Below are positions 42,675 to 51,873 of a stretch of 55,711 nucleotides of DNA, in pieces. Position 1 is the stretch's first letter. Every line of letters starts with the position of its first letter. The notes beneath the pieces are model-generated. The model saw nothing but the letters and a program-made list of their open reading frames with translations. It searched no databases and was not told the DNA's origin. Source of the DNA: Vibrio splendidus. Its GTDB lineage: Bacteria; Pseudomonadota; Gammaproteobacteria; Enterobacterales; Vibrionaceae. Position numbers and translations under genes: made by a program. The DNA lies in the NCBI RefSeq assembly GCF_002873455.1, contig NZ_MCUN01000035.1, forward strand, positions 171,890-227,600, in the 5' to 3' direction.

Positions 42675-44579
42675 ATGTCTGCTACGAATCGAATGACTAG
42701 AAAAACAGATTACATCACCGAGTATCAATGGGCGAGGGAAGATCCAAACTCGTTCTGGGAAACACAATCACAAGCGATAGATTGGTTTGAGTCACCAAAA
42801 ACGATATTACAAACTGACGATAACGGTATTGAGCGTTGGTTTCCTGATGGTGTGATGAATACATGCTGGTTGGCGTTGGATTATCATTGCGAAAATGGTC
42901 GCGGTGACAAAGTGGCGTTGATTTACGACTCGCCAGTAACAGGAACTCAGTCGTCTTATACTTATAACGAATTACGCGATCAAGTGGCAAAAGTCGCTGG
43001 GATGTTGGCGACCCAAGGGGTTACGAAGGGTGATCGTGTGGTGATTTATATGCCAATGATTCCCGAAGCCGCGATGGCAATGCTAGCGTGTGCCCGTTTG
43101 GGGGCTGTGCACTCTGTGGTTTTTGGTGGCTTTGCTCCTCATGAACTTGCCGTTCGTATCGAAGATGCTGAGCCGAAGGTGTTGATTACGGCATCCTGCG
43201 GTGTAGAGATAAACAAAGTCTTGCCATATAAGCCTATGGTCGACAGGGCGATCATGGACAGTCGTTGGAAGCCAGAAAAAGTCGTGGTATTTCAAAGAGA
43301 GCAATGTCTGGCTGAATTGAACCAAGATAGAGATGTACTTTGGCAGCAGGCCGTTGCGGATTCGCTACCACATAGCTGCGTTCCCGTTTTGGCAACCGAT
43401 CCTTTATATATCCTCTATACATCGGGAACCACGGGTAAGCCAAAAGGCGTGGTGCGTGACAATGGTGGCCATGCGGTTGCGATGAAGTATTCGATGAGCA
43501 CTATCTACGATATGCCGCAAGATGGCGTATTTTGGGCGGCATCTGACGTGGGTTGGGTTGTAGGCCATTCCTATATTGTGTATGCGCCACTGATTCACGG
43601 TTGCACCTCTATTCTGTTTGAAGGTAAGCCGGTAAGAACACCCGATCCAGGCGCATTCTGGCGTGTGTGTGAAGAATACAACGTTGATGTGTTGTTTTCC
43701 GCGCCAACAGCGTTTAGAGCAATCAAGAAAGAAGATCCTGAAGGCGAGTTGCTCACCAAGTATGACTTATCATCTCTTAAGTCGATTTTTATGGCGGGAG
43801 AGCGCTTAGACCCGCCAACATTAGACTGGGTTGAATCTCATACCAATAAACCGGTTATCGACCACTGGTGGCAAACGGAGACAGGTTGGGCTATTTCTGC
43901 AAATCCTACAGGGCTTGAATCCTTGCCTGTAAAAGCGGGGTCTTCAACCAAGCCTGTCCCAGGTTATCAAGTGGAGATCCTCAATGAACTCGGTGAAGTA
44001 GCTCAGCCTAATCAACAAGGATTTGTGGCTCTTAAACGCCCGTTGCCACCCGGTTGTTTACCAACAGTTTGGCGCAATCATGATCGATTTGAATCTGGTT
44101 ATCTGAGCCAATTCCCGGGTTATTATGTTTCGGGTGATGGTGGCTATCTTGATGATGATGGGTACTTATTTATCATGGGGCGTATTGATGATGTGATAAA
44201 CGTAGCGGGCCATCGTCTTTCTACCGGTGAAATGGAAGAGATTGTGGGTGGTCACCCAGCCATTGCAGAATGCGCGGTAGTCGGTATTCACGATGACTTA
44301 AAAGGACAGCTACCTCTTGGCTTAGTTGTGCTGAAAGATGGTGTAAAAGTCGATGGTATTGAGTTACAAGCGGAGTTGGTAGGTAAAGTTCGCAATGAGA
44401 TTGGCGCGGTCGCCTGTTTTAAGCAAGTTTTGGTTGTTGAGAGACTACCTAAGACACGCTCAGGTAAGATCTTACGTAGAACCATTCGACAGATCGCAGA
44501 AGGTGAACAGTATGTGGTGCCTTCGACGATTGACGACCCCACTAGCTTAACGGAAATTGCTGAAAAGCTCGGTAAGTAG
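42675..44579 (+). CDS. prpE: Propionate--CoA ligase
   Basis: Activates propionate to propionyl-CoA with ATP and CoA, via an acyl-AMP intermediate. I start at the ATG at 42675, giving 634 residues, because AAGGAGG lies five bases upstream. The longer frame from 42618 adds 19 residues with no such site. The ANL-superfamily motifs are YTSGTTGKPKGVVRDNGGHA (P-loop), DHWWQTETGWAI, YVSGDGGYLDDDGYLFIMGR and the C-terminal TRSGKILRRTIRQIAEG, whose lysine is the common acetylation target. It ends the prp operon and is followed by a terminator at 44745. Confidence 0.96.
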   Translation: MSATNRMTRKTDYITEYQWAREDPNSFWETQSQAIDWFESPKTILQTDDNGIERWFPDGVMNTCWLALDYHCENGRGDKVALIYDSPVTGTQSSYTYNELRDQVAKVAGMLATQGVTKGDRVVIYMPMIPEAAMAMLACARLGAVHSVVFGGFAPHELAVRIEDAEPKVLITASCGVEINKVLPYKPMVDRAIMDSRWKPEKVVVFQREQCLAELNQDRDVLWQQAVADSLPHSCVPVLATDPLYILYTSGTTGKPKGVVRDNGGHAVAMKYSMSTIYDMPQDGVFWAASDVGWVVGHSYIVYAPLIHGCTSILFEGKPVRTPDPGAFWRVCEEYNVDVLFSAPTAFRAIKKEDPEGELLTKYDLSSLKSIFMAGERLDPPTLDWVESHTNKPVIDHWWQTETGWAISANPTGLESLPVKAGSSTKPVPGYQVEILNELGEVAQPNQQGFVALKRPLPPGCLPTVWRNHDRFESGYLSQFPGYYVSGDGGYLDDDGYLFIMGRIDDVINVAGHRLSTGEMEEIVGGHPAIAECAVVGIHDDLKGQLPLGLVVLKDGVKVDGIELQAELVGKVRNEIGAVACFKQVLVVERLPKTRSGKILRRTIRQIAEGEQYVVPSTIDDPTSLTEIAEKLGK

Positions 44580-44744
44580 CGTTCGATGAAAGATATAAAC
44601 TCTGAAAAACGATTGGCGGAAGTAAAGACTGAGATTAATCGTACTTAAATTGACTGAACTTAAAATTGAGAAAGACATCGGTGGCGCTTAACTGTGCCTT
44701 TGGTCATCACTTAGTCGGTTTCAGTCAACCCTAATCAAAAAATT

Positions 44745-44767
44745 GGCCACGTAATGTGGCCGTTTTT
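44745..44767 (+). terminator. Terminator of the prp operon
   Basis: GGCCAC at 44745-44750 pairs with GTGGCC at 44756-44761 around five bases, followed by a T-run at 44763-44767. An A-run precedes the stem. It lies 165 bases beyond the prpE stop. Confidence 0.85.
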
Positions 44768-44882
44768 GTATCTAAAATACGGACTTCAAACAATGAATTA
44801 ATTCAACCACTTGTATAGATACTCACGGCAAGTAAACTAGACTCAGTTTAGATATTAATTTGGTTTGAGAAGCGCAATAGTC

Positions 44883-45362
44883 ATGAATGTCATATTAAGG
44901 GCTGCAAAGCATACGGATTTGGAACAACTTAACGAGTTAATGTTCGATCTCCACCATCATCACCATCTTGCTAGCCCAGAGCACTTTAAAACGGCAGAAG
45001 AGATTGAGCAGGAAAAAAGTATTGCACGTTATTTGGATGATCCTGAATGCTTAGTTTATGTGGCATTAAAAGGTGAGCTCATTGTTGGCTTTATCTCCGG
45101 ACATTTTTGTGAGCTTATCTCAACGGTGAGTAAACCGGTGCCGATGGGGAGTGTCGATGAGCTGTTTGTTTTACCGGATTATCGAAAAGAATCGATTGCT
45201 GAAAAGTTGTTTAGCAAAGTTGAAAGTACTTTTGATGATTATGGGGTTGAGCAAGTCTTTGTAGAAGTTTGGGACTTTAATTCGCCTGCCAAGGACTTCT
45301 ATCAAAAAATGGGGTTCACACCTCACATTCAATGGATGAGGAAGGCTTTGCACAAAACGTAG
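44883..45362 (+). CDS. GNAT-family N-acetyltransferase
   Basis: A 159-residue acetyltransferase, starting at the ATG at 44883 (MNVILRAAKHTDLEQLNELM); the longer frame opens with TTG six codons earlier. Neither has a clear Shine-Dalgarno. The GNAT fold is visible as LVYVALKGELIVGFISGHF, the acetyl-CoA loop region SVDELFVLPDYRKESIAEKL (motif A, with R and K in place of the typical Q/R-x-x-G-x-G/A) and VFVEVWDFNSPAKDFYQKMGF (motif B). A run of five histidines (DLHHHHHLAS) near residue 25 is unusual and could bind metal. The substrate is unknown. It lies 71 bases before the Nudix-PAP2 fusion gene. Confidence 0.9.
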   Translation: MNVILRAAKHTDLEQLNELMFDLHHHHHLASPEHFKTAEEIEQEKSIARYLDDPECLVYVALKGELIVGFISGHFCELISTVSKPVPMGSVDELFVLPDYRKESIAEKLFSKVESTFDDYGVEQVFVEVWDFNSPAKDFYQKMGFTPHIQWMRKALHKT

Positions 45363-45433
45363 ACAGCGATTTTGTGCGTGTTTGATTACACTAGAGCAGT
45401 CTTTAACTTTTCTCTTATTTTTAGGTAAACTCG

Positions 45434-46846
45434 TTGGCTATTCGATATTTATTAGTTTTCATATTATCTCTTTTGAGTACTACTTCCGCTTGGGCGAACA
45501 ACACCTTGCCCGATCATATCGCAGGCGCTTTGTGTGTAGTACGTGCTGATAACCAAATCGTGTTGGTTGATGAATTGATTACGGGGCAATTGTCTCTACC
45601 GGGAGGAACTGTTGTCTCTGGTGAGCTGCCAGCAGTCGCGGCGCAACGTGAAACCTGGGAAGAGGCGGGTTTGTCGGTAACGGTCGGTGATGTTTTGGGG
45701 TATACCGATAGTGCCGTTGTGTATGATTGCGTCTCTGATTCTGAAGTGATTAGCTACAAAGCTCGAAATGAGTTAGGTGGCTTTGAGCTTCCCATTTGGT
45801 TTGCCCCTCATTATGGTGTGGAAGTCAGCAGAGCGATGCTGCTTCCTCCTACTGAACTGCAAGATCACCAATACCGCTACCCAGAGCAATGGTCAGAGAT
45901 TAACGAACTGTTTTTATCTGCGACAGATCAACCTGTGACGTATGTGACTGAGCTGGTGGGCGCGGCACCCAAAGTCCATCAAGTTGAATTAAGTTGGATT
46001 GTGTTGCTTCAAAATGCGTTCGATAAGATGCCAAGCGGGTTTGCGAGCGCGGTGCTTTCGACTGACTTGTTAGCGAAGCCATGGGTTTTCATCGTGATAT
46101 TGCCACTAATTGCTTGGCATTTTGGTCGTAACTTCGCGTTGAAGTTTGGCTTCACTTTGATCTCGGTGACATTGCTCACTTTAATCGCACATCAAGGTTT
46201 TGGTTTTCCTCGCCCGCATGCCTACCTGCCAACATTGAAGTTAGTGATGAGCAGTGGGTATAGCTTTCCAAGTTTATTGGCGGCTTTGTGGGTGAGTTTA
46301 ACCTTGTTAGTCTTTTGGAAACTAAAGCGCCTCTCGGATCAAACATCGATTTTGATAGTGCTCGCTGGCCTACTGTGGATCATGCTATTCAAGTCTTATT
46401 CAGGCAGTGGTTTCTTTAGTGATGTCTTAATGGGAGGCGTATTGGGCGCGTTAACAACGTGGCATATCGTAAGATTAGATGCGAAACCTGATGTTGATAT
46501 TAGTGCCTTACTGAGCTCTAAAGGTGTCTGGTGGGCATTATGCTTGTTGTCCATTGTTCTCACGGTTATCTGGCCATTGCCAACATTCTCATTCTGGGTG
46601 GCCATTTTGATGACGATTGCATGCTTAGTAACGTTAACGGACTCGAAGCCTTTGGTCGGTCAGTTCTCATTTAAGATCGTGTTTGGAGTGATGGCGATGT
46701 TGTTAGCGGGGAACCTGTTGATTAGCTGGGCAGGGAGTTTTGTCTCTTTCAGTGGTATTGCATCATTTATTATTGAAACGTTACGCTTCCCCATCTTGAT
46801 TCTGTTTGGTGTCGTGGCGTTTCGTCTGCCATGGAAAAGAGAGTAG
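45434..46846 (+). CDS. Exported Nudix hydrolase fused to PAP2-like membrane domain
   Basis: A 470-residue two-domain membrane protein starting at a TTG with AGGT seven bases upstream; no ATG lies near the start. Residues 1-21 look like a signal peptide (YLLVFILSLLSTTSAWA), so the Nudix domain (about 28-170) should lie in the periplasm. The Nudix box is complete, from G58 to L80 (G-x5-E-x7-R-E-x2-E-E-x-G-L). From about residue 215 there are six to seven helices with degenerate PAP2 motifs: FGFPRPHAY (260-261), GYSFPSLLA instead of PSGH (276-280) and SYSGSGFFSDVLMGG instead of SRxxxxxHxxxD (322-330). The catalytic histidines appear to be missing. The substrate may be a lipid-linked or nucleotide diphosphate. 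Confidence 0.88.
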   Translation: MAIRYLLVFILSLLSTTSAWANNTLPDHIAGALCVVRADNQIVLVDELITGQLSLPGGTVVSGELPAVAAQRETWEEAGLSVTVGDVLGYTDSAVVYDCVSDSEVISYKARNELGGFELPIWFAPHYGVEVSRAMLLPPTELQDHQYRYPEQWSEINELFLSATDQPVTYVTELVGAAPKVHQVELSWIVLLQNAFDKMPSGFASAVLSTDLLAKPWVFIVILPLIAWHFGRNFALKFGFTLISVTLLTLIAHQGFGFPRPHAYLPTLKLVMSSGYSFPSLLAALWVSLTLLVFWKLKRLSDQTSILIVLAGLLWIMLFKSYSGSGFFSDVLMGGVLGALTTWHIVRLDAKPDVDISALLSSKGVWWALCLLSIVLTVIWPLPTFSFWVAILMTIACLVTLTDSKPLVGQFSFKIVFGVMAMLLAGNLLISWAGSFVSFSGIASFIIETLRFPILILFGVVAFRLPWKRE

Positions 46847-46871
46847 GCGAACCGACGAACATAAAATCAAA

Positions 46872-46896
46872 AAAGGCTGTGCAATGCACAGCCTTT
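46872..46896. terminator. Bidirectional terminator between convergent genes
   Basis: AAAGGCTGTGC at 46872-46882 pairs with GCACAGCCTTT at 46886-46896 around three bases, with A-run before and T-run after. It separates the Nudix fusion gene from the convergent HAD gene. Confidence 0.88.
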
Positions 46897-46947
46897 GTCA
46901 TTTCTGCAACAAGAAAAAAGTGATTATCACTAGAGCTTGTTGAGCGT

Positions 46948-47757
46948 TTACGAGTTGAAGATAAACTTCTCAATCGCGACTGCTACGCCATGGTTGTCGT
47001 TACTCGCTGTAATGTGATCCGCCAGCTTCTTGGTTTCTTCCATTGCGTTATCCATAGCGATGCCAAGACCCGCGTATTCAAGCATATGGTGATCGTTTTC
47101 AGCATCACCCATACAGATTACTTCTTCCGCTGTAATGCCTAAGTGCTTCGCTATTGCTTCAATACCGACACCCTTGTTTGAGTTAGGGTTTAAGAACTCT
47201 AAGAAGAAAGGTGCACTTTGCACGATAGTAAACTGAGTCTTAAGCTCTTGTGGCAACTTACCGATGATCTCAGTCAGCTTGCTTGGCTCAGCGACAATCA
47301 TAGTTTTGATGATTTCGTGGTCGTCTTCTAGTTGAGAAAAGTCGAATTCGGTAATCTCTAAGCCGTTAATACGCGCTTCAATCGCTGTGTACTCATTGTT
47401 CTCTGGGGTTATTAAACCATGAACTTTACTGAAGGCATGTACATAACCACCAAGCTGATGGGCAAGCACTGCGATCTCTTTCGCGGCTTTACCATTGCTG
47501 ATCTCACTGTGGATAAGCTCTTTTGTAGAAACGTTCTGAACCATAGATCCGTTGTAGAAGAGTACAAAGTCATCTTCGCTGTTGATCGAAAGTTCGTCTA
47601 ACTTACTTTGCATACCTTCTAAAGGGCGACCAGAAGCCAGAACCACTTTAACACCTGCAGCACGTGCTTTGGCAATCGCGTCTTTGTTCTCTTGAGAAAT
47701 CACTTTGTCACTGTTGAGCAGTGTGCCATCCATATCAAGAGCAATCAGTTTGTACAT
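46948..47757 (-). CDS. HAD-superfamily Cof/YidA-type phosphatase
   Basis: A 269-residue phosphatase of the Cof subfamily. I start at the ATG at 47757 (MYKLIALDMDGTLLNSDK), where AAGGAAC is present about six bases upstream; the longer frame adds 11 residues. HAD motif I is LDMDGTLL with the nucleophilic Asp, motif II is VVLASGRP, motif III includes the lysine in NKGVG, and motif IV is VICMGDAENDHHMLEYAG. Cof-type enzymes dephosphorylate sugar phosphates, and YidA prefers erythrose 4-phosphate and similar; the substrate here is not known. It stands alone and is convergent with the Nudix-PAP2 gene. Confidence 0.93.
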   Translation of the reverse strand: MYKLIALDMDGTLLNSDKVISQENKDAIAKARAAGVKVVLASGRPLEGMQSKLDELSINSEDDFVLFYNGSMVQNVSTKELIHSEISNGKAAKEIAVLAHQLGGYVHAFSKVHGLITPENNEYTAIEARINGLEITEFDFSQLEDDHEIIKTMIVAEPSKLTEIIGKLPQELKTQFTIVQSAPFFLEFLNPNSNKGVGIEAIAKHLGITAEEVICMGDAENDHHMLEYAGLGIAMDNAMEETKKLADHITASNDNHGVAVAIEKFIFNS

Positions 47758-47942
47758 GTTGTTCCTTACTAAAAAATTAAAAGCTAACAAAATCTAATGG
47801 GCGAAAGGATAAGGGAACTTGAAACTTCAGGCTAGGGCTTTGATCAACTCATTTACCAGTACTCATTTGTTTGACCAAAAGGGGGAAGTGCTTTAAGGTC
47901 TGCGGTTGATTAATTTCATCAAATGATTGAGCTGAGGGAAAG

Positions 47943-48611
47943 TTGTACAAGATTAATGAAATGTTTGAAACCATCCAGGGCGAGGGCGTATTTACTGGCG
48001 TTCCCGCTGTTTTTGTTCGTCTGCAAATTTGTCCTGTAGGCTGTTCTTGGTGTGATACCAAACAGACTTGGGAAGCGTTGCCTGAAGATGAAACGAGCCT
48101 TGGCGATATTATGGTTAAGACAGAGGATTCACCGACTTGGTCAGCAATTGATGCGCAAGGAATCGTGGATGAATACATCAAGCAAGGTTACACCGCGAAG
48201 CATATTGTGATTACCGGTGGTGAGCCGTGCATTTATGATCTTGTCCCTCTCACTGAAGCATTTGAGCAGCACGGTTGTCACTGTCAGATTGAGACCAGCG
48301 GAACATCAGAAGTAAAAGTTACACCGGACACTTGGGTTACGGTGTCACCAAAAGTTGCAATGAAAGCTAAGTTGGATATCCTTGATAGCGCACTCGTTCG
48401 TGCGAATGAAATCAAGCACCCTGTTGGTACAAGTAAAGATATCGAGCAACTAGATGTTCTTATTGCTAGAGCCGATGTTCCTGAAAATACAGTCATTGCA
48501 CTTCAGCCGATTAGCCAAAAAGAACGTGCAACGCAGCTGTGTATTGATACTTGTATCGAACGTAACTGGCGCTTATCTATTCAAACTCACAAGTATTTGA
48601 GCATCGCATAG
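47943..48611 (+). CDS. queE: 7-carboxy-7-deazaguanine synthase
   Basis: A radical SAM enzyme of 222 residues that rearranges 6-carboxy-tetrahydropterin to 7-carboxy-7-deazaguanine in queuosine precursor synthesis. It begins at a TTG preceded by GAGGGAAAG; the product starts MYKINEMFETIQGEG like E. coli QueE. The cluster-binding motif is RLQICPVGCSWCDTKQTWE (C-x3-C-x2-C). The SAM-binding segment is HIVITGGEPCIYDLVPLTEA, and HPVGTSKDIE and ALQPISQKE follow as in the family. It is followed after 60 bases by queC, the next enzyme of the pathway, on the same strand. E. coli QueE also inhibits cell division under stress, a role not inferable here. Confidence 0.96.
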   Translation: MYKINEMFETIQGEGVFTGVPAVFVRLQICPVGCSWCDTKQTWEALPEDETSLGDIMVKTEDSPTWSAIDAQGIVDEYIKQGYTAKHIVITGGEPCIYDLVPLTEAFEQHGCHCQIETSGTSEVKVTPDTWVTVSPKVAMKAKLDILDSALVRANEIKHPVGTSKDIEQLDVLIARADVPENTVIALQPISQKERATQLCIDTCIERNWRLSIQTHKYLSIA

Positions 48612-48671
48612 GTTGCATTTGTTTACTGGCCTAGATAAGTCGCTAGTAGAAGATTCTCGTAAGGATTTAAG

Positions 48672-49367
48672 ATGAAAAAAGCAGTCGTAGTATTCAGTGG
48701 TGGTCAAGACTCAACAACATGTCTTGTTCAAGCTTTAAAAGAGTATGATGAAGTTCATGCAATCACATTTGATTATGGTCAGCGCCATAGACTCGAGATT
48801 GAAGTGGCTGAGTCGTTGTCGAAAGAGCTTGGTGTGAAGGCACACAAAGTAATGGATGTGACTCTGCTGAATGAACTGGCTATCAGTTCTCTGACTCGTG
48901 ACGATATCCCAGTGTCTCACGAACTACAAGAGAATGGACTACCAAACTCTTTTGTTCCTGGTCGTAATATCCTGTTCTTAACTTTGGCGGGTATTTACGC
49001 TTACCAAATCGGTGCAAATACCGTAATCACGGGCGTGTGTGAAACTGATTTCTCGGGTTACCCTGATTGTCGTAATAACTTTGTGAAAGCGATGAATTCT
49101 GCACTTGTACAAGGTATGGACAGGCCGCTTGATATCAAAACACCGCTGATGTGGCTCAACAAAGCTGAAACATGGGCGTTGGCAGACCAGTACTCAGCAC
49201 TCGAGCTTGTTCGAAATAAAACACTGACTTGTTACAACGGCATTGTCGGTGATGGTTGTGGCGATTGCCCAGCGTGTGAACTGCGTAAAGTTGGCCTTAA
49301 CGATTACCTAGATGATCGCGAAAGTATTATGGCTGAATTGGTTCGCAAACAGACTGAGAATAAATAA
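48672..49367 (+). CDS. queC: 7-cyano-7-deazaguanine (preQ0) synthase
   Basis: Converts 7-carboxy-7-deazaguanine to preQ0 with ATP and ammonia. The 231-residue product shows the PP-loop motif KKAVVVFSGGQDSTTCLVQA at the N-terminus, FVPGRNILFLTLAGIYAY around residues 94-112, GVCETDFSGYPDCR, and the zinc-binding cysteines in LTCYNGIVGDGCGDCPACEL (C, C, C, C). TAAGGATTTAAG precedes the ATG. It is in the same direction as queE and likely co-transcribed with it. It ends eight bases before a convergent GGDEF gene, with no hairpin between. Confidence 0.97.
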   Translation: MKKAVVVFSGGQDSTTCLVQALKEYDEVHAITFDYGQRHRLEIEVAESLSKELGVKAHKVMDVTLLNELAISSLTRDDIPVSHELQENGLPNSFVPGRNILFLTLAGIYAYQIGANTVITGVCETDFSGYPDCRNNFVKAMNSALVQGMDRPLDIKTPLMWLNKAETWALADQYSALELVRNKTLTCYNGIVGDGCGDCPACELRKVGLNDYLDDRESIMAELVRKQTENK

Positions 49368-49374
49368 CCTCAGG

Positions 49375-51360
49375 TCAATCAATTGGCTCGTTGTAAGCAT
49401 CAATGATGCAGTTTCGGCCGTTACTTTTTGCTTGATACAGTGCTTGGTCAAGTACTGAATACAAGTCATCAAAGTCACTTAATGCGTTTGAGGTTGCTAG
49501 ATAAGCAAAACTCGCGGTTACATTAAGTGGCTTTTTACTTTCTGTTAAGAAGACTGTGCTCGAAATGGCGTAATGCAGTTCTTCGACACGTTCTCGCACT
49601 TCTATTGGTTTGGTATTGGTTAGCATGATGATAAATTCTTCGCCTCCTAAGCGACCGAACAATTCATCATCCATTAAGTGTTTTCGTATTTGCTGACTAA
49701 TATGGACGAGCGCTCTATCACCGGTAGGGTGTCCATGCTTATCATTAATCTTCTTGAATTTATCTAGATCGAGCAAAACGAGCACGTGTTGCTTATCCGT
49801 TCCTTTGCAACGTCTAATTCGTTTGATTCTTCGTATTATCTCGGTCCGACCATACGCTTTTGTCATAGCATCGATTGCAGCTTTTGCGCGAATCGTCTTG
49901 TTTGCCAATATCATGAAGCTTGCAGCGCACAGCAGCAAAATGACAATGACGTTGTACATCCATCTTTGATGTTCCATTTTTTCAATTTGGACGCGGTCGA
50001 GCTTTGTCTGATTTATAAGGAAAGAATTTTCCAATTCTTGCTCATATTTTGCGTGGGTCAGATCCAGTGCCTCAAAAGCTAACCTATTATCGATATCTCG
50101 TGCTTCAATTTGTATAGACGAGTATCGTTGGTAGAGATAAAAAGCTTCTTGGTAATTGCTGAGCGCTTGATGAAGGTCGGAAAGTTGCAGAAGTGATTGA
50201 GCGATGTACTTGTGTCTTTTGACTTGCTCGGATACTTCTAGAGCTTGCTGAGCATAATTGAGCGCCTCTGTTGTCAGCGCTTGCTCTTTGAACATATCGC
50301 TGATCGCCAAGTAAGCATTAATACGAATGACGTCGTTACTTAATTCATTCGAAGCTGACAGAGAGTTGACTAAGTAACCTCTCGCCAAATCATAGTCTTT
50401 AATTTGAGTGTAAGCTTTTCCTAAGCCAAGACTTGTTAGAGCAATACCGTAGCTATGAGATGATGTAGTCAGCAGTGTTTTTGCTTTTTGAAAGTGACTA
50501 ATTGCTAAATCACTTCGTCCTTGGTTAAGGTAGAGGTCTGCAAGGCTATGATGAACTTGTGCTTTCATCAAGTCAGAAGCATCCGATCTGAGAGCGAGTG
50601 CTTCTATAAGGTATTCAGCCGATTTGTCATATTGCTTTAACTCTTTGAGCAAATTACCCACATCGTTATAGATCCCCGAAATATCGTGTCCTTGTGGGAA
50701 CACGTTAATCAGTGACAGGTAGGTATCTAGCGCGGCTTGATAGTCACTGCGGAAATGGTGATTGTTAGCGATGACTCGATAAGTCCCAAATTTTGGTAAT
50801 ACAGGATCAGCAATGTCATGTAAATTTGAGTGAAGTGCAGAACAATAATAGTTCGCTTGATGATATTTAGCTTGCTCGTTAAGAGAACGGCATAGTTGGT
50901 ATTTTAATAAGGCTTTTCCAGTTAAATCACCGCGTGATTGCATTTTCGCCAATAGTGTCAGAAAGGTTTGTTGCGCTTCTTCATATTGGCCTTGACCATC
51001 TTTCATCAAAGCAGAAATAAACGTTTCTTCAATCGCTTGGTATTCACTGTCGTTTGAAGCAATTCCATAGAATGGTTGATCTCGGTGGCTCATGTATTGG
51101 TACAACAGAGATGAAAGGTAAAGCCTATCCCCATAGAAGTTTGAGCTAATGTAACGGGTTTGCAGCATGTTTAATGCACTTAATGGGGAATGAGTTAGAG
51201 TCGAGAGGTAGAGTGCATTCCAATCAGCATTTGGAGTCGTGTTTGAATCTAAATTGGATGAGCCAAGAGGAGAGTCCTGGTGACGATCTTGTGTTGATAT
51301 TTGGCTATGAGAATAAAAGCTAATGAGCAGCAGAAGGGTAATAAAAACAGAGTGAGTCAC
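49375..51360 (-). CDS. TPR-repeat membrane protein with GGDEF (diguanylate cyclase) domain
   Basis: A 661-residue signalling protein. A signal sequence at about 1-18 (VFITLLLLISFYSHSQ) precedes a periplasmic region of TPR repeats from about 120 to 410; examples include KYQLCRSLNEQAKYHQANYY, YNDVGNLLKELKQYDKSAEY and HSLADLYLNQGRSDLAISHF. A transmembrane helix near 470-488 (MYNVIVILLLCAASFMILAN) follows, then the GGDEF domain, about 505-655. The active-site loop is GRLGGEEFIIML at 572-576 (GGEEF, which is compatible with activity), and LLDLDKFKKINDKHGHPTGD is complete. It should make c-di-GMP in response to a periplasmic cue. No EAL domain is present. The start is supported only by weak purine-rich sequence. 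Confidence 0.94.
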   Translation of the reverse strand: MTHSVFITLLLLISFYSHSQISTQDRHQDSPLGSSNLDSNTTPNADWNALYLSTLTHSPLSALNMLQTRYISSNFYGDRLYLSSLLYQYMSHRDQPFYGIASNDSEYQAIEETFISALMKDGQGQYEEAQQTFLTLLAKMQSRGDLTGKALLKYQLCRSLNEQAKYHQANYYCSALHSNLHDIADPVLPKFGTYRVIANNHHFRSDYQAALDTYLSLINVFPQGHDISGIYNDVGNLLKELKQYDKSAEYLIEALALRSDASDLMKAQVHHSLADLYLNQGRSDLAISHFQKAKTLLTTSSHSYGIALTSLGLGKAYTQIKDYDLARGYLVNSLSASNELSNDVIRINAYLAISDMFKEQALTTEALNYAQQALEVSEQVKRHKYIAQSLLQLSDLHQALSNYQEAFYLYQRYSSIQIEARDIDNRLAFEALDLTHAKYEQELENSFLINQTKLDRVQIEKMEHQRWMYNVIVILLLCAASFMILANKTIRAKAAIDAMTKAYGRTEIIRRIKRIRRCKGTDKQHVLVLLDLDKFKKINDKHGHPTGDRALVHISQQIRKHLMDDELFGRLGGEEFIIMLTNTKPIEVRERVEELHYAISSTVFLTESKKPLNVTASFAYLATSNALSDFDDLYSVLDQALYQAKSNGRNCIIDAYNEPID

Positions 51361-51485
51361 AAGAAACTATCTACTAGATAAAGAACGATATTCTATTATT
51401 AGTTTGATATTGCTTCAAATTTTGAATGGGATAGGTAGAAGGTTATGCGAGGTAAGTCTCTAATTTCTTGATATTTATTAGAGGT

Positions 51486-51516
51486 ATATCGGTCGTACTG
51501 TTCGCACGACCGATAT
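51486..51516 (-). terminator. Inverted repeat after the DUF2750 gene
   Basis: ATATCGGTCGT at 51486-51496 is the perfect complement of ACGACCGATAT at 51506-51516, with a nine-base loop. It lies just beyond the stop of the minus-strand DUF2750 gene, which suits termination, although the T-tract is lacking. Confidence 0.5.
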
Positions 51517-51522
51517 CGGAAA

Positions 51523-51873
51523 TTAGATGTATAATTTCGCTAAGTCAGAAGGCTCAAGTTCTTTGCCTTCTAATGTTGCATTCCAGTTAGTACCAACAAG
51601 AACGCCGTCTTCAGCTAGAGTCAGTAACCAATCTTCTACAAAGATATCTAGTGGAATTTCTAATACTTCGAAGTCAGCCCACTCTTCAACATTGTGAGTC
51701 TGAGCATCTTCTTTTGAAGACCAAAAAGGCATTACTTCGCTGCTTTCGAATTCACTTGAGTCACATGCTAGCCAACCCTCATCGTTGCGAAGGCCCCATA
51801 CCAGCTTAGTTTCTTGTGTTTCAGAAACGAAAAGTTCTAGATTTGCTTGAGTATCAGCGGTTAGTTTGCTCAT
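51523..51873 (-). CDS. DUF2750 family protein
   Basis: A 116-residue soluble protein that resembles the DUF2750 family in length and in WGLRNDEGWLACDS, FWSSKEDAQTHNVEEW and LEIPLDIFVEDWLLTLAED. The family has no known function. The protein is acidic and contains no signal peptide or catalytic motif I can name. The start is reasonable (AGAGAATTAATCC upstream has only a weak Shine-Dalgarno). It is transcribed alone between the GGDEF gene and the OmpA-like gene. Confidence 0.8.
   Translation of the reverse strand: MSKLTADTQANLELFVSETQETKLVWGLRNDEGWLACDSSEFESSEVMPFWSSKEDAQTHNVEEWADFEVLEIPLDIFVEDWLLTLAEDGVLVGTNWNATLEGKELEPSDLAKLYI

Noticed and set aside
42715..43598. Antisense frames within prpE
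   Set aside because: All are shadows of the strongly conserved ligase gene.
47800..47942. Possible preQ1 or other riboswitch before queE
   Set aside because: I looked for the compact preQ1 pattern but found no convincing pseudoknot elements; queE has a simple GAGGG Shine-Dalgarno and TTG start.
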